Source: Nitrospira sp.
GTDB taxonomy: Bacteria > Nitrospirota > Nitrospiria > Nitrospirales > Nitrospiraceae
Direction of reading: 5' to 3'
Length of the DNA stretch: 64,000 nt
Assembly (NCBI GenBank): GCA_024998625.1
Contig: JACOEL010000012.1
Span: forward strand, 56,169-120,168
Shown piece by piece: positions 52,828 through 61,139 of this stretch (positions are counted from its first letter, which is position 1; each line of letters begins with the position of its first letter). The notes below the pieces were generated by a model that saw only the letters and a list, made by a program, of their open reading frames with translations, did not search any database and was not told the DNA's origin. The translations under genes were made by a program, and so were the position numbers.

Positions 52828-53601
52828 ATGAGGCGGAACCAGTACAGGTTTATGTGGTTGGTCGGGGCGCTGTTGCTTGCCGGTTGTGCCGTGGCAACTC
52901 CACCCAGCCGGTTAAGCCAGTATGTCGCTCCTACCGCGGCGGATGAATCAGCAAGCACCGGGCTTCCGGTGCAGCGCTCGCTTCGAACCGCGCTGGTCGT
53001 GCTGGCTGATCGGTCGGCTCAGGAGGCTGCCCCGGGCTTGCCTGAAGAAGCTCAGGTAAGACTGGCTGAGACGCTCAGGGGGCAGGTCAATCGGGGCTTC
53101 CCCATCGCCATTGAACGGGTGGTGCATCTCGGTGAGATTCCGGTGGGAGCGTCTCCTCCGAATTGGAGCGACCTTGCCGGGCGGCAGGGTGTGGATTTTG
53201 TCCTGGTCGTGGTCCTTTCGAGCACAGAGCAGGAGTATCCAGTATCGCTATTTCTCGGCTGGACGACCCACCGGCAGCCGGGGGTCCGTCGCGACAATTG
53301 GTCCCTCGCGGAGGCTGCCTTTCTTGATGGCCGAACAGGTCGGCAGCTTCTCCGTGCGGAGGGGCGAGCCATGGCGACGTTGGACAGCCCCACGGCGCCT
53401 GGGATTTCGCAGTGGTATCCGGTGATTTACCTGCGACCGCAGGATCCGGAGCGACGCATCCGGCCGCCATCCTATGAAGGCGCTTCTGTGACGCTCCGTG
53501 TGGTGTCGATGGAGCAGGCGGCGAAGCGATTGGCCGGGAATCTGCAGCGGGCCTGGGTCGAACAGCGGGAACTGGAGTTGGCCGCGCTGCCCGGGCCATG
53601 A
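52828..53601 (+). CDS. Hypothetical lipoprotein, 257 aa
   Basis: The lipobox LLAGC (Cys near residue 20) marks a lipoprotein. The mature part has alternating strands and helices: LVVLADRSAQEAAPGLP, WSDLAGRQGVDFVLVVVLSS, FLDGRTGRQLLRAEG. This resembles periplasmic proteins of the LpoB/CsgG-type fold in overall pattern, but I cannot assign it. It lies between the glycosyltransferase (divergent) and htrA genes, with its own Shine-Dalgarno (GGAGGT) before the ATG. Confidence 0.65.
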   Translation: MRRNQYRFMWLVGALLLAGCAVATPPSRLSQYVAPTAADESASTGLPVQRSLRTALVVLADRSAQEAAPGLPEEAQVRLAETLRGQVNRGFPIAIERVVHLGEIPVGASPPNWSDLAGRQGVDFVLVVVLSSTEQEYPVSLFLGWTTHRQPGVRRDNWSLAEAAFLDGRTGRQLLRAEGRAMATLDSPTAPGISQWYPVIYLRPQDPERRIRPPSYEGASVTLRVVSMEQAAKRLAGNLQRAWVEQRELELAALPGP

Positions 53602-53640
53602 TTCCTGTCCACCGGAGCAACAGGTCCTGCTTTTTCCTCT

Positions 53641-53670
53641 TTGAAGGCGATTCTGTGATTAGTGTAGAAT
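53641..53670 (+). promoter_or_regulatory. Possible sigma-70 promoter of htrA
   Basis: TTGAAG (53641-53646) and TAGAAT (53665-53670) are 18 bases apart, 60 bases before the chosen ATG. It may also be a stress-factor promoter; this is not resolvable by eye. Confidence 0.4.
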
Positions 53671-53730
53671 GATTCGTTCGTGATGGTGCGGAGGATGGTC
53701 CCTCATTTTCAGGCTTCCAGAGGAGTACAC

Positions 53731-55266
53731 ATGACGTATCGACATCGGCGCAGGAAAGTGCTGTCCGTACTGGCAGGGATCCCTATGATTGCTGCCACGA
53801 TTTTAGTCGGCGGAATGCAGCCCGGGTCTCAGGCTCAGGCGGTGGGTGTCCCTCCGGCGTTTGCGCAGGGATTCTCAGAAATCGTCAAGGCGGTTACGCC
53901 TGCGGTCGTCAACATTGCCGTCACCGGTGGAGGGGAGGGCCGTCGCGAAGGTCGTCGCCAGCTTCCTCCAGGCGGACCATTCGGTGGCCCGCCTCCTGGA
54001 CCCGGTGATGAGCCGCCCGGTATGGAACCGCCAGGTGGTCCCGGTGGACCTCCCGGCCCTCCGGGTGGTGGTCCCCATCGCCCAGAGCAGAGTGCCGGAT
54101 CCGGTGTGATCCTCGATCCGAACGGGTACATCGTCACGAATAATCACGTGGTCGAAGGCGCCACCCAAATCACCGTCACATTGTCGGACCGTCGTGAGTT
54201 TCCAGCGAAGATCATCGGAACCGATCCGAAGACGGATTTGGCCATCATCAAGATTGAAGCCAAAGATCTCGCGTCCATGAAGTGGGCCGATTATGATGAA
54301 TTGCAGGTCGGAGACCTCGTGCTTGCCGTGGGTAGTCCGTTCGGCCTGAGTTCAACCGTGACCCTGGGCATTATCAGCGCTCTGGGACGCGGGAACGTGG
54401 GCATTGCCGATTACGAAGACTTTATTCAGACCGATGCGGCTATCAATCCGGGGAATTCCGGCGGCGCCTTGGTCAATATGCAGGGCAAGTTGATCGGCAT
54501 TAACACGGCGATCTTCTCCCGCACCGGCGGATCCGAGGGCATCGGCTTTGCCATTCCCAGCAGCATCGCGACCGATATCGTTGAGAGTTTGACAAAGACG
54601 GGGAAGGTGGTGCGCGGTTGGATGGGCGTGGCCATTCAGGAAATTACCCCGGCGCTGGCAAAATCCTTCAAATTGCCTGAGCAGCGCAAAGGCGTGCTCA
54701 TCAGCGACGTGAACGAGAATGGACCCTCCCATACGGCCGGCATGCGGCGCGGCGATGTGGTCATTGCGTTCAACGGCAAAGAGGTACAGAGCGTCAGCCA
54801 ATTGCGGAACCTGGTGGCGCGTATGGGCGTCGGGAAAGATGCCGACATCAAGATTTTGCGCGAAGGGAAAGAGCAGATCTTGAAGGTCAAGGTGGCTGAG
54901 CGGCCGTCGGACGAAGTGCTTGCCAAGAGGGAGCCGGGTCCTGCCGCCCCTCAGACCGAGACCGTCAAGCCGCCGGACAATGTTTTGGCATCCTTGCGCG
55001 TCCAGATGCTTGATGCCGCGATGCAGAGCCAACTGAATATTCCTGCAAAAACCAGCGGCGTGGTGGTCAGTTCGGTTGAGGCCGGCAGCGCTGCCGAGTC
55101 TGCAGGGTTGCAGCGCGGCGATGTGATTCAAGAGGTCAACCACGAAGTGGTCAAGAGCCTTGAGGATTACCAAAAGGCATCGGCCAAGGTGAAGAAAGAC
55201 GAAATGGTTGTGCTCTTGCTGAGTCGGCAGGGGAACAATCTGTTCGTAGCCGTCAACCCGAAATAG
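53731..55266 (+). CDS. htrA: HtrA/DegP-type serine protease with Gly/Pro-rich insert, 511 aa
   Basis: Periplasmic quality-control protease/chaperone. A signal peptide (about 10-35) is followed by the trypsin-like domain with catalytic His139 (NNHVVEGA), Asp169 (PKTDLAIIK) and Ser243 (NPGNSGGAL), then two PDZ domains (about 300-395 and 415-505). Between the first strand and the protease core (about 67-125) lies an unusually long Gly/Pro-rich stretch with collagen-like GPPGPPG repeats, which DegP and DegS do not have. The ATG at 53731 has GAGGAG upstream; the longer frame from 53680 does not. tatC follows 80 bp downstream. Confidence 0.93.
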   Translation: MTYRHRRRKVLSVLAGIPMIAATILVGGMQPGSQAQAVGVPPAFAQGFSEIVKAVTPAVVNIAVTGGGEGRREGRRQLPPGGPFGGPPPGPGDEPPGMEPPGGPGGPPGPPGGGPHRPEQSAGSGVILDPNGYIVTNNHVVEGATQITVTLSDRREFPAKIIGTDPKTDLAIIKIEAKDLASMKWADYDELQVGDLVLAVGSPFGLSSTVTLGIISALGRGNVGIADYEDFIQTDAAINPGNSGGALVNMQGKLIGINTAIFSRTGGSEGIGFAIPSSIATDIVESLTKTGKVVRGWMGVAIQEITPALAKSFKLPEQRKGVLISDVNENGPSHTAGMRRGDVVIAFNGKEVQSVSQLRNLVARMGVGKDADIKILREGKEQILKVKVAERPSDEVLAKREPGPAAPQTETVKPPDNVLASLRVQMLDAAMQSQLNIPAKTSGVVVSSVEAGSAAESAGLQRGDVIQEVNHEVVKSLEDYQKASAKVKKDEMVVLLLSRQGNNLFVAVNPK

Positions 55267-55346
55267 GCAGCAACCAGCGGACACCTTTCAGCTATCAGGC
55301 CAATTCCGGCTGATGGCTGAAGGCCTCCTGCTGAAAGCGATTGTGA

Positions 55347-56291
55347 ATGGCTGACGGGTTCAAGTTTCAAGAGTGGCTGCAAGATACGGTCTTTAAGCCG
55401 CTTGAAGATAAAAAGATGCCGGTCATGGAGCACCTGGTGGAGCTCCAGGTCCGGCTGACCCGTGCGGTCATTGTGACGGCGATTATCTTTGTCGGCACGT
55501 TTTTTTATGCCGATACGCTGGTAAAGTGGATTCGGGTACCGCTCCAGAATATGTTCGTACCCGGATCGCTTTCCTGGATCCCCACCGATCTTCCTACCGT
55601 CCCCTTCGTTTTTCTCGCGCCGGCTGAAGCGCTGTGGCAAAACGTCAAGGTGGCCGGCCTTTTTGCCCTGGTGTTGGGGACTCCGTACATTCTGATTGAG
55701 TTCTGGCATTTTGTGGTGCCGGGTTTGCACGCGCAGGAGCGGCGATTCGTCGGTCCGTTTGTGATCCTGAGTACGCTGGCATTCTACCTGGGCTTGTTGT
55801 TCTCGTTTTTCTTCGTTCTCCCCTTTGCTCTGAATTTTTTGATTTCGTATGGCGTGAATGCGGGATTCATTCCGCAACTGTCGATTGCGCAATATGTCGG
55901 ATTCGCGCTGTGGTTTCTTCTGGTCTTCGGTCTCATTTTTGAAGTGCCGTTGGTGATTACTCTGCTGGCCAAACTCGGCTGGGTGGACGCCCCGCTGCTG
56001 AAACGGTATCGCAAGTGGGCCTTCCTCGCGGCGTTTATCTTCGCCGCGATTCTGACGCCGACGCCGGATCCCTTCAATCAGTGCCTGATGGCGCTGCCGA
56101 TGTATATTTTTTATGAAGTCGGGATCGTGAGTGCCGGAATCTTCAACAAGAGGAAGGCGGTTGCTCCCGAAGAGGGGCTTGTGCCGGCGGTTGCCACGGC
56201 GGGTCCAGGCCTCGGGAAGCCGGGACCCGCCGTGCCGTCCGGCGGCGGTGATAGTGAATATGTCGGTGTGCCGACTGGTCGTCGAGGGTAA
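55347..56291 (+). CDS. tatC: Twin-arginine translocase subunit TatC, 314 aa
   Basis: Core of the Tat exporter for folded, cofactor-containing proteins. N-terminal MEHLVELQVRLTRAVI and the conserved FFYAD and FLAPAEALW segments are seen, with six membrane segments and the late AFIFAAILTPTPDPFNQCLM signature. A charged, Gly/Pro-rich tail of about 45 residues follows the last segment. No tatA or tatB is in the window. It lies directly before the Mrp/NBP35 gene and MoCo genes, which fits a role in exporting Mo/Fe-S enzymes. Confidence 0.95.
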   Translation: MADGFKFQEWLQDTVFKPLEDKKMPVMEHLVELQVRLTRAVIVTAIIFVGTFFYADTLVKWIRVPLQNMFVPGSLSWIPTDLPTVPFVFLAPAEALWQNVKVAGLFALVLGTPYILIEFWHFVVPGLHAQERRFVGPFVILSTLAFYLGLLFSFFFVLPFALNFLISYGVNAGFIPQLSIAQYVGFALWFLLVFGLIFEVPLVITLLAKLGWVDAPLLKRYRKWAFLAAFIFAAILTPTPDPFNQCLMALPMYIFYEVGIVSAGIFNKRKAVAPEEGLVPAVATAGPGLGKPGPAVPSGGGDSEYVGVPTGRRG

Positions 56292-56371
56292 CGCAGGGCA
56301 GGAATCAGCAACGTGACGAACGCACATGTTTGTCCCACGCATCATGATCTACGCTTTATGAGGAGTCTAGG

Positions 56372-57328
56372 ATGCCACGCGAGTTAAACGTCATTTCACA
56401 ACCCGGTTCCAGCAGCGGCGGAGATGCCTGCACCTATATGTGGGCCTGCGCCATTTGCGACGAGAATGAAACCTGCCAGAAAGACAAGGAAGGCCACAGC
56501 CGGTGGCTTGTCGCGAAACGCATGGAACGGATCGAATATAAGGTTCTGGTGATGAGCAACAAGGGTGGTGTGGGGAAAAGCACCTGCACCACCAACCTGG
56601 CGGTCAGCCTCGCACTTAAAGGCTGGCATGTCGGGATTTGCGACATGGACATTCATGGTCCCAACATTCCGAAGATGGTCGGTGCGGAAGGGCAGAAGCT
56701 GAAGATCAGCACGTCGGGCGGGATCATTCCGTTTCAAGCCTACAACATGAAGATCGCGTCGATGTCGTTCCTGTTGCAGAATTCCGATGATCCGATCATC
56801 TGGCGCGATGCCTATAAGTATGAGTTCATCAATCAGCTGTTGGGAGGGGTGGAATGGCAGGATCTCAATTTCCTGCTGATCGATCTGCCCCCCGGAACAG
56901 GCAACGAGTCGGTGACGACCATCGATCTCTTAGGCGGCGTCAGCGGAGCCGTCATCATCACGACGCCACAAGAAGTGGCGTTGCTGGATTCCCGTAAGTC
57001 CGTCACCTTTTGCAAGGACAGCGAAGTGCCGATCATCGGCATCGTGGAGAACATGAGTGGACTGGAGTGCCCTCATTGCCATAAGGAAGTGAATGTGTTC
57101 CGCAAGGGCGGTGGCGAAGCGTCGGCTTCGGACATGGGCGTTCCCTTCCTTGGACGGATTCCGTTGGACCCTGATGTGGTGACCCAGAGCGATGCGGGTG
57201 AGCCATTTGCACTCTTTAATTCCGATTCGGCGACCGCGCAGGCCTATCATGATATCGCCAACCAGGTCGAAACGTTCTGCAAGAAGAGCGGATCGCTGGT
57301 CAAGCTGGCGCCGCGCCAGCAACATTGA
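56372..57328 (+). CDS. Mrp/NBP35-family Fe-S carrier ATPase, 318 aa
   Basis: P-loop ATPase that transfers Fe-S clusters to apoproteins. Near the N-terminus four Cys (20, 26, 29, 35 in ACTYMWACAICDENETC) form an Nbp35-like cluster site, tighter than the yeast spacing. The deviant Walker A is SNKGGVGKST (about 62-71), followed by DMDIHGPNIPKM and LLIDLPPGTGNE. A CxxC (ECPHCHKE) near residue 232 can hold the bridging cluster. It lies 80 bp after tatC and 14 bp before moeA. Confidence 0.92.
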   Translation: MPRELNVISQPGSSSGGDACTYMWACAICDENETCQKDKEGHSRWLVAKRMERIEYKVLVMSNKGGVGKSTCTTNLAVSLALKGWHVGICDMDIHGPNIPKMVGAEGQKLKISTSGGIIPFQAYNMKIASMSFLLQNSDDPIIWRDAYKYEFINQLLGGVEWQDLNFLLIDLPPGTGNESVTTIDLLGGVSGAVIITTPQEVALLDSRKSVTFCKDSEVPIIGIVENMSGLECPHCHKEVNVFRKGGGEASASDMGVPFLGRIPLDPDVVTQSDAGEPFALFNSDSATAQAYHDIANQVETFCKKSGSLVKLAPRQQH

Positions 57329-57342
57329 TGGGACGGTGACGC

Positions 57343-58641
57343 GTGAAAACTCCCGATGCGACAACCGGATTGACTCCGCTCCACGAAGCTCAGCGTATTG
57401 TGCTGGACGCCACGACTCCGCTGGGGCTTGAAAAGATTTCGATTGTGGATACCTTGGGGCGCGTGCTCGGTGAGGATATCATTGCCGAGCGCCATAATCC
57501 GCCGTGGGACAATTCCGCGATGGACGGATTCGCGGTGCGAGCGGAGGATATTCAGCAGGAGCATACGATCTCCAAGCCGGTCACGTTGACAGTGATCGAG
57601 GATGTGCCGGCCGGAAAGATGCCCACCAAATCCGTGGGGCGGGGCCAAGCCATCCGAATCATGACCGGCGCGCCGATTCCGCAGGGCGCGGACACCGTAC
57701 TCAAGGTCGAGGACACGGAACATACGCCCGATTCGGTGCGCGTCTTCAAGCCGGAACCCCGTGGCTCAAATATCAGGCCGCAGGGTGAGGATGTGAAAAA
57801 GGGCGATTGCATCATTCCCAAGGGCACAACAATCCGTTCCGGCGAAGCGGGCATGCTGGCGATACTGGCCAAATCTTTTGTGTTGGTCTACCAGCGTCCA
57901 CGAGTCGCGATTTTATCGACCGGCGATGAGTTGGCCGATCTCGATGAGCGATTCAGCGAAGAGAAGATCATCAACTCGAACAGCTACGGCATTGCCGCTG
58001 CGGTACAGGAGGCCGGTGGCGTGCCGATTCTGCTGGGGATCGCGAGGGACACTCCGGCCGCGTTGAAGGAAAAGATTTCGCACGGGTTGAATGCCGATAT
58101 TCTGGTGCTCTCCGGCGGGGTGTCGATGGGGGACTACGACTTCACGAAAGCGGTCTTCCGGGATTTAGGCGCCGAGATGAATTTCTGGAAGCTGGCGATC
58201 CGCCCAGGCCAGCCCCTTGCTTTCGGAAAGATTCAGGGCAAACTGGCATTCGGGTTGCCGGGAAATCCTGTCTCCTCGATGGTGACCTTCGAACAACTGG
58301 TTCGGCCTGCGATGCTGAAGCTGGCCGGGGCGCGGGGGTATGGGCGTCCGCTGCTTGAGGCGGTGTTTCAGGAGAGGTTTTCGAAACGAACCGATCGCCG
58401 GCATTTTCTCCGCGGGGTGTTGTGGCGGGAAGACGGGGTTTTCAAAGTCCGGACGACGGGTGACCAGGGGTCAGGCATTCTCACCTCCATGGTGAAAGCC
58501 AATTGTTTGATCGACATTCCCGTCGAGGTGGAACGGATCAATCCTGGCGACGCAGTCACCGTACAGCTTCTCAGTGGATCGGCATGGCTGGAGCATGCGG
58601 CCCCGATGGCATCGACCGTTCATCGTCCTTCCTGTTGTTGA
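57343..58641 (+). CDS. moeA: Molybdopterin molybdotransferase MoeA, 432 aa
   Basis: Inserts molybdate into molybdopterin-AMP to give Moco. Motifs are NPPWDNSAMDGFAVRAEDIQ near residue 50, RIMTGAPIPQGADTVLKVED, LSTGDELADLDE, LSGGVSMGDYD and the C-terminal GLPGNPVSSMVTFEQLVRP. It starts with GTG, 14 bp after the Mrp gene. mobB follows 20 bp downstream. Together they would serve a molybdenum enzyme such as the nitrite oxidoreductase expected in Nitrospira, which is not in the window. Confidence 0.95.
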   Translation: MKTPDATTGLTPLHEAQRIVLDATTPLGLEKISIVDTLGRVLGEDIIAERHNPPWDNSAMDGFAVRAEDIQQEHTISKPVTLTVIEDVPAGKMPTKSVGRGQAIRIMTGAPIPQGADTVLKVEDTEHTPDSVRVFKPEPRGSNIRPQGEDVKKGDCIIPKGTTIRSGEAGMLAILAKSFVLVYQRPRVAILSTGDELADLDERFSEEKIINSNSYGIAAAVQEAGGVPILLGIARDTPAALKEKISHGLNADILVLSGGVSMGDYDFTKAVFRDLGAEMNFWKLAIRPGQPLAFGKIQGKLAFGLPGNPVSSMVTFEQLVRPAMLKLAGARGYGRPLLEAVFQERFSKRTDRRHFLRGVLWREDGVFKVRTTGDQGSGILTSMVKANCLIDIPVEVERINPGDAVTVQLLSGSAWLEHAAPMASTVHRPSCC

Positions 58642-58661
58642 GCCGCGAAAGGAATATTTTC

Positions 58662-59171
58662 ATGTCCGTGCCGATTTTATCTTTTGTCGGACGATCCAAT
58701 AGCGGCAAGACGACACTGATCGAGCGTGTCATCCCGGAACTGGTGCGGGCGGGGTATAAGGTGGCGACCGTCAAACATGCCGGGCATGGATTCGATCTGG
58801 ATACCGAAGGAAAAGACAGTTGGCGGCACAAACAAGCCGGGGCGAGCAGTGTGGTCATCATTTCCAAGAGCAGCCTCGCCATGTTCGCCGATGTGTCGGA
58901 CCATATGAACGTCGAGGATGTTCGTGAACGGTATCTCGATGCGTCCTACGACTTGATCCTCGCTGAAGGTTGGCGGAGCGAGGGGTACCCCAAGATCGTG
59001 GTGGTCCGCGACCAGATCGGCGAGGTGCCGGTTTCGCAGGACGGACTATTGGCTGTGGTGTCCAATAAGCCGGTCGAGACCTCTGTCCCGCTTCTCGATC
59101 CCGACGATGTAGTCGGCGTTGCGGCGTTAATCATCCGTCACTTTCCAAAATCCCAACGGGATGATGCGTAA
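58662..59171 (+). CDS. mobB: Molybdopterin-guanine dinucleotide biosynthesis adapter MobB, 169 aa
   Basis: GTP-binding partner of MobA in making the guanine dinucleotide form of Moco used by DMSO-reductase-family enzymes. The P-loop is GRSNSGKTTLIERVIPEL (about 8-16), followed by VKHAGHGFDLDTEGKDSWRH and LAEGWRSEGYPKI, all standard. The ATG at 58662 with AAAGGA upstream is chosen; the longer frame runs back into moeA. Its 3' end overlaps the six-heme cytochrome gene by 11 bp. Confidence 0.92.
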   Translation: MSVPILSFVGRSNSGKTTLIERVIPELVRAGYKVATVKHAGHGFDLDTEGKDSWRHKQAGASSVVIISKSSLAMFADVSDHMNVEDVRERYLDASYDLILAEGWRSEGYPKIVVVRDQIGEVPVSQDGLLAVVSNKPVETSVPLLDPDDVVGVAALIIRHFPKSQRDDA

Positions 59172-59868
59172 ATTCTCCGTCATTGTGCTCGGAGCGATCG
59201 TGGCCGGCGCAGTGGCTTTAGGGGGAGTTGCGGTTCCGCTGACCAACCACCCGAAATTTTGTGCCAGCTGCCACACCATTCAGCCGGCCTATGAGCGCTG
59301 GCTGGAATCATCCCATAAAGAAGTGGAGTGTGTGGCCTGTCATGTCAGGCCCGGCGTGTCAGGTTGGTTGCAGGACAAGGCGTGGCATGGAACCAGGGAT
59401 GTGGCGATCTATCTCTTCGGCAAGCCGACCGAGCCCCACAATTTGCAAGCACATGTCGATTCGGGCGTGTGTCTGAGTTGCCATCGAAACATCCTCCGGG
59501 TGTCGGAGATTGCGACTCGGGATCTGCCCGCGCCTGTGAAAGATGTGGGATTGGTCATGAGCCATCGTAAGCATATGGACGCGTTCGGGCAGCGAGGGCA
59601 GGGCGAGGGCTGCACGACCTGTCATGCGGCGGTCGTGCACGAACGGCCGATCAAAGGCTACCCTATTGTGATTCCGCGCGGGCACGTGTCGGCCGATAGC
59701 CGACCCTGGAAGCCTGAGCATCCGGAAGGTTCCGTCCTGCACAAGCGGGCGCAGGCGGATTGCTTCCGCTGCCACGACAATCAAACCGAATATGAAGGTA
59801 GAGTCCTGAGCCGGAAGTGCGAGACGTGCCATCTGCCTGAGAAACTCACGGAATTCTTGTCGTTTTAA
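59161..59868 (+). CDS. Hexaheme c-type cytochrome, NapC/NirT-like, membrane-anchored, 235 aa
   Basis: One N-terminal membrane segment (about 5-27) and six CxxCH sites: CASCH 34, CVACH 57, CLSCH 104, CTTCH 151, CFRCH 201 and CETCH 220. The start LTNHPKFCASCHTIQPAYER matches the NapC/NirT quinol-dehydrogenase family, which usually carries four hemes; two more are present here. It should pass electrons from the quinol pool to a periplasmic enzyme. It overlaps mobB by 11 bp and is followed by an ABC transporter cassette, a context that I do not recognise. Confidence 0.87.
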   Translation: MMRKFSVIVLGAIVAGAVALGGVAVPLTNHPKFCASCHTIQPAYERWLESSHKEVECVACHVRPGVSGWLQDKAWHGTRDVAIYLFGKPTEPHNLQAHVDSGVCLSCHRNILRVSEIATRDLPAPVKDVGLVMSHRKHMDAFGQRGQGEGCTTCHAAVVHERPIKGYPIVIPRGHVSADSRPWKPEHPEGSVLHKRAQADCFRCHDNQTEYEGRVLSRKCETCHLPEKLTEFLSF

Positions 59869-59888
59869 TCCAGGGGAAGACTTGCTTT

Positions 59889-60617
59889 ATGTCGCCCTCG
59901 GTCGTCGAAGTGCGCAATCTGACCAAACACTTCGGGGGGTTCACGGCAGTGGACGGGATTTCGTTCGACATCGGCCGGGGTGAGATTCTCGGGTTGTTGG
60001 GCCCGAATGGCGCCGGAAAAACGACGACGTTTCAGATGATGCTAGGGCTAGTCACACCCAGCTCCGGCTCGATCCGGATGTTCGGGCTCGACTTAAAGAC
60101 CAATCGGGAGGCGATTCTCCAGCAGGTGAATTTTTCCTCCACCTACATTTCGTTGCCCTATTCCCTGACGGTGGAGGAAAATCTCAGCGTCGTCGCTCGC
60201 TTGTACGGGATGTCGAATATCGTCGGGCGAATCGACGACATGGTGAAGAAGCTGGAGATGGGCGAGTGGCGGCATAAGCTCACGCGTAAACTCTCGTCTG
60301 GGCAGATGACCAGGCTCACACTAGCCAAAGCGCTGCTCACAGAGCCCAAGGTGCTGTTTCTCGACGAGCCCACGGCAAGCCTGGATCCGGACATCGCGCA
60401 CAAAATCCGCGCGATCCTGCTGGAAGAACGGCAGGCCACCGGACTCAGCATTCTCTACACCTCCCACAACATGCGGGAGATGGAGGAAATGTCGGATCGT
60501 ATTATCTTCCTGCAGCGGGGCAAAATCGTTGCAGAGGGCACGGCGAAGGACATTGTGTCCAGATTCGGACAGGCGGATCTGGAAGACGTGTTTCTCAAGT
60601 TAGCTCGCGAACAGTAG
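59889..60617 (+). CDS. ABC transporter ATP-binding protein, 242 aa
   Basis: Cytoplasmic ATPase of an ABC-2-type exporter. Walker A GPNGAGKTT (about 38-46), signature LSSGQMTRLTLAKALL (LSSGQ instead of LSGGQ) and Walker B VLFLDEPTASLDPD, with the His switch near TSHNMREMEEMSD. It is of the CcmA/NodI/NatA type. A membrane protein with a Cys/His-rich tail and the permease follow, so ATPase and permease form a complex. The substrate is not known. Confidence 0.92.
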   Translation: MSPSVVEVRNLTKHFGGFTAVDGISFDIGRGEILGLLGPNGAGKTTTFQMMLGLVTPSSGSIRMFGLDLKTNREAILQQVNFSSTYISLPYSLTVEENLSVVARLYGMSNIVGRIDDMVKKLEMGEWRHKLTRKLSSGQMTRLTLAKALLTEPKVLFLDEPTASLDPDIAHKIRAILLEERQATGLSILYTSHNMREMEEMSDRIIFLQRGKIVAEGTAKDIVSRFGQADLEDVFLKLAREQ

Positions 60618-60662
60618 CGTCAGATCGGGATCGTTTTGGGGTGGAAGGGAGTACGGGTAATC

Positions 60663-61133
60663 ATGGTTGACGCGGGAGTGTCGTTCGGCGTGGGCCTGCT
60701 GATCGGCGGGTTGGGCCTGATGCTGGGGTGGGGATTGTTGTGGCTCGTCGTCGGCGCCATCGGCCTGGCACGGCAGACGTGCGGATGGGCGATCTTCATG
60801 AGCAGCGTCAGCAGCGCGGCCATCGCGGGGTTGTCTATGGCGGGAGTGTTCTGGATGGTGGATTCGGCGAGGCTGAATAGTTCTGCCCTGCATGCCGGTC
60901 TGGCCGGGGTTCCGCTGGCGCTGCTTGTTGCAGGGTTCTGTCGTTTGGAGGATGGACGGCAGATCGGTCCGGCGTTCCTGGAAGGCAGCCGCCTCATGTT
61001 GCATCAACTACTTGGTGTGCATGAGGAGGGCTGCGGGCATTGCCACGAGAAACCTGTCGAGGAGCCGCCCTGTCACCAGAAGCCCTGTTACGAGCAGTCC
61101 TGCCACGAGAAGCCTTGTGAAGGGAAACTCTAG
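60663..61133 (+). CDS. Membrane protein with Cys/His-rich tail containing CxxCH, 156 aa
   Basis: Unrecognised. Three or four hydrophobic segments (about 5-35, 45-65, 75-95) are followed by a soluble tail. The last ~32 residues hold six Cys and four His: a CGHCH site (CxxCH, the c-type heme motif) followed by repeats of the form CHxKP/CxEKPC. This looks like a metal- or heme-binding tail. It sits between the ABC ATPase and the permease, which starts 6 bp after its stop. A start at TTG 60636 is possible. Confidence 0.6.
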   Translation: MVDAGVSFGVGLLIGGLGLMLGWGLLWLVVGAIGLARQTCGWAIFMSSVSSAAIAGLSMAGVFWMVDSARLNSSALHAGLAGVPLALLVAGFCRLEDGRQIGPAFLEGSRLMLHQLLGVHEEGCGHCHEKPVEEPPCHQKPCYEQSCHEKPCEGKL

Positions 61134-61139
61134 CTGCCG

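Noticed and set aside
55167..56345. 392-codon minus-strand frame over tatC
   Set aside because: Antisense shadow with Arg/His/Gln-rich sequence typical of reversed membrane-protein codons.
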